From Fibrobacter succinogenes (GTDB lineage Bacteria > Fibrobacterota > Fibrobacteria > Fibrobacterales > Fibrobacteraceae), in assembly GCA_902756345.1 (NCBI GenBank), contig CACVQR010000006.1, positions 265,295-329,294 of the forward strand: DNA of 64,000 bases, written 5' to 3'. Positions 18,201 to 24,483 of this stretch are shown piece by piece. Numbering within the stretch: position 1 is the first letter of the stretch; each line of letters starts with the position of its first letter. The notes below the pieces were generated by a model. The model had not been told where the DNA came from. It was given only the letters and a program-made list of their open reading frames with translations, and made no database searches. Position numbers and translations under genes: made by a program.

Positions 18201-19234
18201 TAGCGCGAGATGCGGGCCATGCCCGTATCGACCACGTAGGCAATCCCCGGAATCGTGAGGGAAGTTTCGGCAATGTTTGTCGCGAGCACCACGCGGGTTT
18301 TGCCCGTATGCTTAAAAATGCGGCGCTGTTCATCGGGGCTCATGCGGCCATAAAGCGGCAAGATATCGAAACTCGCCGAATCCAGTTCGTGGGCAAGCTC
18401 CCCCGCTAAATCCTGAATGTCGCGCTCGGTCGGCAAAAAACAAAGCAGATGGTCGCGGTGGCGCGTTTCCAGGTCGAGAATCGCATCCCGCGCTTCATCT
18501 AATAATCCTGAGTCACCTTTCCCGCTGGCATCTCTCAATTCCGAATTCTGAATTCCGAATTCCGAATTAAAATAATATTCCACATCCACCGGGAACGTGC
18601 GCCCCTCGGCTTCCATCACGCAGCTGTTATCGTAAAATTCTTCAAAAAGTTTGGCATCCAGCGTCGCAGACGCTACAATCAACTTGAAGTCGGCGCGTTC
18701 TTTCAGCACCGTCTTGAAAATGCCAAGCAGGATATCAATATTCAGCGAACGTTCATGCGCTTCATCAATCACAATCGCCGAATACTGGCGGAAGAGTCTA
18801 TCGCGGCGGAATTCCTGCAACAGGATACCGTCGGTCATCACCTTGATGGGCGCATCACTTTGGCCCTGCTCCCAAAAGCGAATCTTGGTGCTGACGAGCG
18901 TTTCGTCCTTGAGTTCTTCGCGCAGGCGGTCCGCAATAGAAATCGCCGCCAGGCGCCTCGGCTCCGTCACACCGATTTTAAAGGGGTTCTGAGGACGCGC
19001 TTCGCGCTCTGATGTCTGAGATTCCGAAACCTCTCTTCCTACTTCCGACTTCCTACCGTCTACTTTTTTAGCATACCACTCCAGCAGAAATTTCGGCAGC
19101 TGCGTCGACTTACCGGACCCCGTATCCGCTTTGACAATCACCACCTGGTGCTTTTCAAGCAACTCAAAAAATTCTTCCCGATGTTCAACAACAGGAAGTT
19201 CCGGGTATTCGATTTTCAAGTTCTGCAAGGACAT
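15215..19234 (-). CDS. hrpA: DEAH-box ATP-dependent RNA helicase HrpA
   Basis: A 1339-residue protein, close to the size of HrpA (about 1300). Helicase motifs are visible: GSGKSTQLPK (I), DEAHERSLNIDI (II), SATLDA (III), and TNIAETSLTIPG with RTGRAGR further on. The C-terminal two thirds contain the HA2/OB and DUF3418-type regions of HrpA. HrpA-type helicases act on RNA, including rescue of stalled ribosomes in E. coli. Three segments look like foreign in-frame insertions made of intergenic repeat text: about 18998-19066, 18534-18569 and 16709-16815. They lie between conserved blocks, so the protein is probably still functional. Confidence 0.93.
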   Translation of the reverse strand: MSLQNLKIEYPELPVVEHREEFFELLEKHQVVIVKADTGSGKSTQLPKFLLEWYAKKVDGRKSEVGREVSESQTSEREARPQNPFKIGVTEPRRLAAISIADRLREELKDETLVSTKIRFWEQGQSDAPIKVMTDGILLQEFRRDRLFRQYSAIVIDEAHERSLNIDILLGIFKTVLKERADFKLIVASATLDAKLFEEFYDNSCVMEAEGRTFPVDVEYYFNSEFGIQNSELRDASGKGDSGLLDEARDAILDLETRHRDHLLCFLPTERDIQDLAGELAHELDSASFDILPLYGRMSPDEQRRIFKHTGKTRVVLATNIAETSLTIPGIAYVVDTGMARISRYNAQSRIQGLPVEEISKASARQRTGRAGRVKPGVCIRLYSPEEFEKRDEFTEPEIRRSNLANVVLQLRSLGLELENFPFLQSPPHSAFRGAYKTLFELGALTADNSSGHVTKLGREMTRLPMDVALSAVLLRAREAGVLQPALIVCSALSIQDPRVVPSEEPERTRIRQLHRKFAGHKSDFLTYICMWNGFCAEWDGKSWNKLRKYCDKFSLHFLRCREWIDLYEQFGRILDVKYENRVCPLDSFHADNLHVALLSGFLGGIARRDIENGCYRLVSGRETHVFPGSDLYGKSVEWLFSAEVRETSRIFLNKGAEIKPEWIMQVAEPFCTRRWFMPTWNQERGFVEAVEEVSFRGLVISRGHRVDYARVNPDECAEIFWREAVVLGQMARPFAFMTHNERVVEDLHGLEARKRQFGLAPSEDALVDYYVRIAPRVNSIKTLKDYIREYTDQFLKFDAKFWLEQLDERTGAALQTRDERGRNTLGDFLTRNSNLKPHTSKAQRADLEPTLGGSLEQFRIEGLDGSSRMVTGEMVFDATKEYDGITLHLPYDLIPQLTPAKLALSIHQWREWMIESIVREMPKAAKKQLENRRTFIDDAFCDRLKAAPHKSPMVSLYEVFAGIKQIDCDIPTVTPEKENHLRLHAKIFKQGFPEKFAVELNPEWGSFNLFAAVRPIVVTFGIDFALGSMRFGWRLGESALMTAEESAFWQDFRKRVECQATPDTENADSALITDRLNLLETGGLYADGFKTALKVWALKSLVADHLDANRCVRFTGLEFSRGKKINDFKNLAATSRSEDDEVRLALVRATYESALLGAEVFVKYWDILREFSVAMRQGGDHARDAIAALTASHKFIAKIIELYSPDGPENTLFERISALAGAYASQIGAPEGQNSRISVVTPQSADRPDLSVKALREKFRPYLKARFMKDHELKNARDLLSKMERLSQDDPEYPELYLQANALLEGFEVLKFKRKGDDSEDVIEVDALAKLKGRFGRL

Positions 19235-19235
19235 G

Positions 19236-19307
19236 CTTGATGTGAGATGTGTAATGTGAAATGTGAAATGTTTAATTATTAATTACTCATTCCACATTAA
19301 TCATTAC
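19236..19307. repeat. Degenerate ATGTGAAATGTG-type short-period repeat
   Basis: The gap between hrpA and the zinc-ribbon gene consists of imperfect copies of a 7-8 nt unit (GATGTGAGATGTGTAATGTG, then GAAATGTG), followed by a partly complementary half (ATTACTCATTCCACATT). The same text family recurs at 60449-60534 and inside the gene at 39031-40497. Confidence 0.75.
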
Positions 19308-19448
19308 TCATTCTTTAATATGTCCGCACTTGTCGCAGGTCAGCTTGTAGCTATTATCGGGGTCGACGACCATCACGCCATCGCATTCCGGAACTTCGCA
19401 CGGGAGTTCGCCCGGCATGACTTCGCGGTACGTTTCTTTTTCAGCCAT
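19308..19448 (-). CDS. Small zinc-ribbon protein (46 residues)
   Basis: MAEKETYREVMPGELPCEVP starts a 46-residue protein with two cysteine pairs: C-x4-C (CEVPEC) and C-x2-C (CDKC). This is a minimal zinc ribbon. A ribosome site GGAGAATAAT lies inside the end of rfbD and the ATG comes 1 nt after the rfbD stop, so the two are translated together. A longer frame from 19526 would overlap rfbD and is rejected. Function unknown; such ribbons often bind RNA or protein. Confidence 0.75.
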   Translation of the reverse strand: MAEKETYREVMPGELPCEVPECDGVMVVDPDNSYKLTCDKCGHIKE

Positions 19449-19449
19449 A

Positions 19450-20364
19450 TTATTCTCCGATTTCCTTGAGGTAACGGGCCAAGGCGTCTTGCCAAGTCGG
19501 GAGTGGCTTGAATCCGTTTGCAACAAGTTTGCTCTTGTCGAGGCGGCTGTTGAACGGACGTGCAGCCTTACTCAGGCCATATTCAGCCGTCGTTACCGGA
19601 ACCACCTTGGTCGAAAGCCCTGCCTGCTTGTAGATTTCGCAGGTAAAGTCGTACCAGCTGATGAATCCGCCTTCGTTGGTGGCGTGGTAGTAGCCGTACT
19701 TTTCGGTTTCGTTCATGTCGATGAGCAGGCGCGAAAGGTCGAGCGTGTAGGTTGGGGTGCCGATTTGGTCGTTCACCACGCGCACGGTATCGTGAGTTTT
19801 GCCCACGTTCAGCATGGTCTTGATAAAATTCTTGCCATTGAGGCCGAACACCCAAGCGATACGCACAATAAAATACTTGCTGAGGGTATTCGCGACTGCA
19901 AGTTCACCTTCGAGCTTGGTCTGGCCATAAACATTCAGAGGTTTGTAATCCTTGCAGTCGGGCAGCCAAGGTTCCGTGCCCTGACCGTTGAACACGTAGT
20001 CGGTGCTAATATAGGTCATCTTGCAGCCCAGGCGCTTGCAGGCATCGGCAATGTTCTGCGTACCGCCGGCATTTACCGCGCGGACCTTCGCCACGTTGGC
20101 ATCGTCTTCGGCCATGTCGACTGCAGTCCATGCGGCACAGTGGATTACGGCATCGGGCTTGATTTCAGAAAGAGCCTTGTCGACGGCGACAGAGTCCGTA
20201 ATGTCGAGCTGCACATAAGGCATGGTCGTGACAGCAGAGCCGTCAGCCACACCGCTGTAGGCAGGAGCCATATCGGAGCCCACGCCCGTATGGCCGCGCT
20301 TTGCAAGTTCATTCATTACATCATGGCCCAGCTGGCCACCCACACCTGTCACAAAGAATTTCAT
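19450..20364 (-). CDS. rfbD: dTDP-4-dehydrorhamnose reductase
   Basis: A 304-residue short-chain dehydrogenase of the RmlD/RfbD type. It begins with the NAD(P)-binding motif TGVGGQLG and has STDYVFNGQG and the catalytic pair in YGQTKLEGE (Tyr and Lys). It reduces dTDP-4-keto-L-rhamnose to dTDP-L-rhamnose, the donor for rhamnose in surface polysaccharide. The other three rml genes are not in this window. A TATATTTA box lies about 20 nt upstream of the start. The zinc-ribbon gene follows with a 1-nt gap. Confidence 0.93.
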   Translation of the reverse strand: MKFFVTGVGGQLGHDVMNELAKRGHTGVGSDMAPAYSGVADGSAVTTMPYVQLDITDSVAVDKALSEIKPDAVIHCAAWTAVDMAEDDANVAKVRAVNAGGTQNIADACKRLGCKMTYISTDYVFNGQGTEPWLPDCKDYKPLNVYGQTKLEGELAVANTLSKYFIVRIAWVFGLNGKNFIKTMLNVGKTHDTVRVVNDQIGTPTYTLDLSRLLIDMNETEKYGYYHATNEGGFISWYDFTCEIYKQAGLSTKVVPVTTAEYGLSKAARPFNSRLDKSKLVANGFKPLPTWQDALARYLKEIGE

Positions 20365-20696
20365 AGTAAAACCTCAGGGTTAAATATAGCATATACGAGA
20401 AGCCGATGCTGACTTTCGTCAGCATGACAGTAGGCAAACAATGCTGATGCTGACCGAAGCCTGTCCTGAAAAGTGTCGGCCAAGAAAGCCTTCGCAAGAG
20501 TGTGCAAATGAGTGTCGCATTGACAAATTTATTTGTCGATATGACCGAATGAAGCCACGGACGCCATAGGCGTCAACTCTGAGCTGGGTTCCCTCCCGCA
20601 TTTTAACAAGATTGAATTACTTATATAAACAAAGAAACGTCTCGCTAACGCGAGACGTTCCTCATCCACAATATAGGAGCATTTGGATGTTAAGTA
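20365..20696. repeat. Gene-free stretch of serial short hairpins, with a terminator at its right end
   Basis: No gene is seen in these 330 bases. They contain ATGCTGAC-TTTC-GTCAGCAT near 20406-20425, GACAAAT-TT-ATTTGTC at 20522-20537 and GACGCC-ATA-GGCGTC at 20560-20574, all perfect inverted repeats of unrelated sequence. The last unit is nearly the same as ones at 27312-27324 and 63879-63893. The right end is the xylanase terminator. Confidence 0.65.
20631..20659 (-). terminator. Rho-independent terminator after the GH11-CBM6 xylanase
   Basis: A perfect 10-bp stem AACGTCTCGC / GCGAGACGTT with loop TAAC is followed on the minus strand by a T-rich run (TCTTTGTTTATA), 37 nt past the stop codon. 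Confidence 0.85.
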
Positions 20697-22190
20697 TTAG
20701 CGAGTCACACGCACCTGGGTGAGCTTATTTCCCAGCTTCACCATGTAGATTCCAGCCTTTTGGAACTTGGCGAAGAGAGCGTCAGAGATGGATGCGCCGG
20801 CGACAACTTCAACCTTGCCGAGAGCGCGACCCTGCATGTCGAACACCTGGTAGGTCTTGCCAGTAGCGTTCAGGCGGAGGTCAGCAGCGATAGCCTGCGG
20901 TTCACCACCTTCCTTGCTGAACTTCACGTAGTCAACGTTGGTGTTGTCGTTGGCAATCGTGATGCGAAGAACATGCTGACCCTTGGTGAGCGTAGCCTTA
21001 CCGGTAGCGTCTTCATAGGCATCCCAGTCGTTGCTTGTACCCGTGAAGGAGAGCGAAGCAATCTGCTTGCCATCGATAGCGAGGTTCAACTTGCCAGCAC
21101 CGGAACCATTCGAAACAGAAGCCACGATATCGTATTCACCATCTTCAGCAACATTCACGGTATATTCCATCCACTGGTCGGCACTCGTATAACCGATAGC
21201 CTTGCCAGTACCGCTGTTCACAATACCGATATTGCTGTAATCGGAACCACGGTAATCCTTATCGACTTCAGCACTCGAACTTACACTGGAGTTGCCATAG
21301 GTAGAATCCTGGTTACCTTCGTCAAAGTTTTCAGCTTCGACAATACCCGGAATAGAAGCCGGGGTACCACCAAACGCCTTGCGTTCAATCGGCTTCGGCG
21401 GTTCAGGCGGAACATATTCGCCTACATAAACGCGAGCATGGGGGAAGTCCATACGGCCATTGCGAACTTCGCCATTGACGTTGCCCGCTTCACCAAGCAC
21501 CTTGGCTTCATAGAGCACGCCCATTTCCATGCCCATCTTTTCCCACTGTCTCATGTGTTCGGAAATATTGATGGAGCCGCAGTCACGCGGAGAAGTACGG
21601 ACACTGAAGTACTGGTAGAACTGCACGTTGCCGCTGTTCTTAATAGCCGGACCCGTACGGGTATTGCGGTAAACCGTATAAGTACCGCCATCAACTGTAA
21701 TGGTACCCTTTCTTTCGTTACCGATCCAGCTACCCGGCATATCGTTAGCGAGGGTGTTATCGATCACGTAGTATTCGACCAATCTGCTGGCCGTTCCAGA
21801 AACGCCTTCCATCCAGCCGTACACACCAATGTAGGAGTAACCCACATTTTGTGCCGGAGACTTCACGAGCTTGAATTCGGCAATCATGTCGCCATCAAGC
21901 TGCTTATAAGTTTTGTTACTACCAAGGGAAAGACCGGCGCGGCAGAGATAGTCCTTGGCTCCCGTAATGGAACAATCCATGGAACCATCGCTATAGAACG
22001 TAGCACTGCCACCATGGCCGTTTTCGTCCCAGAGTTCGTAACCGATATCGCCGATTTTACCAGTCTGGTTCGAAGTAATCGTCACTTTCTGGCCGGAATG
22101 AGATGCATTGCTGCAGAAATCCTGAGCAAACGCTCCGGACATACCAAAGGCAAGCACCAAGCCCGTTTTAACTAAAAGATTGGTTTTCAT
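20697..22190 (-). CDS. Secreted GH11 endo-1,4-beta-xylanase with CBM6 and C-terminal tail domain
   Basis: A 497-residue enzyme. Order: signal peptide; GH11 catalytic domain (about residues 25-270) with nucleophile region RLVEYYVIDN and acid/base region VLGEAGNVNG; a CBM6 (about 295-425) starting IPGIVEAENFDEGNQDSTY; and a C-terminal domain of about 70 residues ending FQKAGIYMVKLGNKLTQVRV. It would cut the xylan backbone outside the cell. The ATG at 22190 is used because AGGAG sits in front of it and the signal peptide follows; a longer frame to 22337 runs through promoter-like sequence. Its GH11 domain is almost the same as the first domain of the neighbouring XynC. Confidence 0.95.
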   Translation of the reverse strand: MKTNLLVKTGLVLAFGMSGAFAQDFCSNASHSGQKVTITSNQTGKIGDIGYELWDENGHGGSATFYSDGSMDCSITGAKDYLCRAGLSLGSNKTYKQLDGDMIAEFKLVKSPAQNVGYSYIGVYGWMEGVSGTASRLVEYYVIDNTLANDMPGSWIGNERKGTITVDGGTYTVYRNTRTGPAIKNSGNVQFYQYFSVRTSPRDCGSINISEHMRQWEKMGMEMGVLYEAKVLGEAGNVNGEVRNGRMDFPHARVYVGEYVPPEPPKPIERKAFGGTPASIPGIVEAENFDEGNQDSTYGNSSVSSSAEVDKDYRGSDYSNIGIVNSGTGKAIGYTSADQWMEYTVNVAEDGEYDIVASVSNGSGAGKLNLAIDGKQIASLSFTGTSNDWDAYEDATGKATLTKGQHVLRITIANDNTNVDYVKFSKEGGEPQAIAADLRLNATGKTYQVFDMQGRALGKVEVVAGASISDALFAKFQKAGIYMVKLGNKLTQVRVTR

Positions 22191-22454
22191 AATATACTCC
22201 TTAAGAAAATCCCGTTTAACCTTTAACCTAAAGTTATATCTATTTGGTCTAATTTGGAATAGAGCCCATATAAATGGCGTTGTTGTAAAAAACAACACCG
22301 AATTCACAATTTTTACACAAAAAAAGCCCTTTTTCAAGGTTAAACGTCAAAATTCCGGCCGAATACAAAAAACGCCCCACAGCATGTGTGAGGCGCCTTT
22401 TTCCACAAAATTTGGAGTAATTTTCAGGATTTTCCTTGAAATTGTGGAAACTTT
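22191..22454. promoter_or_regulatory. Promoter/leader region between the two xylanase genes
   Basis: This 264-nt gap contains the xynC terminator at its right end and A/T-rich sequence to the left, including TTGTTGTAAAAAACAACA (imperfect palindrome near 22279-22297) and CACAATTTTTACAC. These could be promoter or operator elements for the downstream xylanase gene. No gene is seen. Confidence 0.4.
22367..22402. terminator. Bidirectional terminator after xynC
   Basis: CGCCCCACA (22373-22381) pairs with TGTGAGGCG (22387-22395) around a 5-nt loop, with one G-T wobble. Six T residues follow on the minus strand and CCTTTTT on the plus strand. Confidence 0.8.
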
Positions 22455-24332
22455 TTAGCGGTTGACCCTAACCGTGTTCAAGTAGTTACCCTGCTTGACC
22501 ATGTACACGCCCGGCTTGTGGAACTTGGCGAACAGCACATCCTTCATGTTGCTGCCGGCCTGCATTTCCACAGAACCCAGGTAGCGGCCCTGCATATCGA
22601 GCACCTGGAAGGTACCACTCATGCCCTGGACAGCCAAAGTCTGAGCGTACAGAGCCGTAGTAGAGCTGGTGGGGTTGTTGCCGTTGCTAGAGCTAGACTT
22701 CTTTTCTTCCTTGCTGGAGCTGGACTTCGGAGTTTCAGAAGAGCTGGATTCTTCCACGGCAACTTCAAGAGGATGCTTCTTGTCGGTCATCTTGAAGTAG
22801 GAGACGTCGAACGAACCCGAACCGCCACCGGCTTCAACGAGCACCTTGGCTTCGTACATCTTACCCATCTTCATGCCGAGTTCTTCCCACTTCTTGAAGT
22901 GAGCGGTAATATCGATATGGCCGCAAGAACGAGCTCCCTTACGCTTGCTGAAGAACTGCGGGAAGGTCTGGTCACCCTTGATAGAGGGGGCGTTGTAGCG
23001 CATGTTCTGATAAACTTCATAGGTAGCGCCATCAACCGTGAACTCGCCCTTCTTGGAACCCAAGAGGTTCGGACCCGGTTCGCTGAACCAGTCGTCCACG
23101 ATGTAGTATTCTACAAGCGGATCAACCGTCCAACCATAGATACCGATGTAGTTGTAGCCACCGGCATTACCCTGCTTACTCCAATTGAAGTATGCATCGA
23201 TGGGGCCAACATCACTGTATGTCGATTTTTCGTCATACTTGAAGCCGACACGGGCAAGGAAGTCGTTGGTGCCGTTCCAACTGGCCTTGTACGTACCGTT
23301 GTCGTAGAACGTCATGGAGTTGTTGCCGCCCTGGTACCAGATTTCATAGTGGTACGGAGAGCTGCCGACATTACCCGTCACGCTCGAGTTGTTCTGGCCC
23401 TGGGTCCTCGTTTCCTTGCCTTCATGGCCCATCTTATCCTTACAGGCATCAATTGTGCCCGAAACATTTGAGCCACCCTTAGAAGAACTGGACTTAGCAG
23501 AGGTTCCCGAAGAACTGGAGGTCGGGTTAGAAGCAGAAGACGTTGCGCCACTCTTAGACACATACACCTTGGCATGCGGGAAGTCCATATGGCCTCCATT
23601 AACTTGACCATTGACGTTACCGGCTTCACCAAGCACCTTGGCTTCATAAAGCTTACCCATGGTCATGCCCATCTTTTCCCACTGTCTCATGTGTTCGGAA
23701 ATATTGATGGTACCACAATCACGAGGCCTGTCACGGACGCTAAAATACTGATAGAACGTCACGTTGCCGGAAGTCTTAATAGCCGGACCGGTACGGGTGT
23801 TGCGATAAACGGTATAGGTACCGCCGTCAACCGTAATGGTACCCTTTCTTTCATTACCAATCCAGCTACCCGGCATGTCATTGGCGAGGGTATTGTCAAT
23901 CACGTAGTATTCGACGAGGTTGCTCGGAGCACCAGCAACTTGTTCCATCCAGCCGTAGATACCGATATAGGAGTAACCCACATTGCTTGCACCACTTTTT
24001 ACAAGCTTGAATTCGGCAATCATGTCGCCGCCAAGTTCCTTGTAGGTCTGAGTACTGCCGAGAGAAAGGCCCGCACGGCAAAGATAGTCCTTGGCACCTG
24101 TGATAGTGCAGTCCATGGAACCGTCACTATAGAAGGTAGCGCTACCGCCATGACCGTTTTCATCCCAGAGTTCGTAACCGATATCGCCGATTTTACCGGT
24201 CTGGTTCGAAGTAATCGTTACTTTTTGGCCAGAATGCTGTGCATTGCTACAGAAATCCTGTGCATATGCCCCAGCTACACCCAAAGTCAAAGCCAAACCA
24301 ACTTTGACGCCAGATTTGAATAGAGTTTTCAT
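22455..24332 (-). CDS. xynC: Two-catalytic-domain GH11 xylanase XynC
   Basis: A 625-residue secreted xylanase with two GH11 domains. Domain A covers about residues 25-265 (LVEYYVIDN and VLGEAGNVNG). A Ser/Thr-rich linker follows (near 270-295). Domain B covers about 295-525 (PLVEYYIVDD and VLVEAGGGSG). A second Ser/Lys-rich linker precedes the tail domain ending FHKPGVYMVKQGNYLNTVRV. Tandem GH11 domains with this layout and size match XynC of F. succinogenes. A ribosome site GGAG precedes the ATG. Domain A is far more like the neighbouring xylanase than like domain B, which points to recent duplication or gene conversion between the two genes. Confidence 0.95.
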   Translation of the reverse strand: MKTLFKSGVKVGLALTLGVAGAYAQDFCSNAQHSGQKVTITSNQTGKIGDIGYELWDENGHGGSATFYSDGSMDCTITGAKDYLCRAGLSLGSTQTYKELGGDMIAEFKLVKSGASNVGYSYIGIYGWMEQVAGAPSNLVEYYVIDNTLANDMPGSWIGNERKGTITVDGGTYTVYRNTRTGPAIKTSGNVTFYQYFSVRDRPRDCGTINISEHMRQWEKMGMTMGKLYEAKVLGEAGNVNGQVNGGHMDFPHAKVYVSKSGATSSASNPTSSSSGTSAKSSSSKGGSNVSGTIDACKDKMGHEGKETRTQGQNNSSVTGNVGSSPYHYEIWYQGGNNSMTFYDNGTYKASWNGTNDFLARVGFKYDEKSTYSDVGPIDAYFNWSKQGNAGGYNYIGIYGWTVDPLVEYYIVDDWFSEPGPNLLGSKKGEFTVDGATYEVYQNMRYNAPSIKGDQTFPQFFSKRKGARSCGHIDITAHFKKWEELGMKMGKMYEAKVLVEAGGGSGSFDVSYFKMTDKKHPLEVAVEESSSSETPKSSSSKEEKKSSSSNGNNPTSSTTALYAQTLAVQGMSGTFQVLDMQGRYLGSVEMQAGSNMKDVLFAKFHKPGVYMVKQGNYLNTVRVNR

Positions 24333-24410
24333 TTCAGTCTCCTATCAAAAGATCCTCTAGCTTCAAAAATATATCCAGCCTCAACAAATCATTCTTTATA
24401 TATAAGAATT

Positions 24411-24434
24411 GCCGTTGTTCCTAGAAACAACGGC
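24411..24434 (-). terminator. Probable terminator after gyrA
   Basis: GCCGTTGTT (24411-24419) and AACAACGGC (24426-24434) form a perfect 9-bp stem with a 6-nt loop, about 50 nt past the gyrA stop. The following minus-strand sequence is AATTCTTATATA, a weak T tract. It also lies in the xynC upstream region, so an operator role is possible. Confidence 0.6.
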
Positions 24435-24483
24435 AAAAGATTTACAAAGTGCCGAAAACGGCTTTATTTAGCGGAATTTGGAG

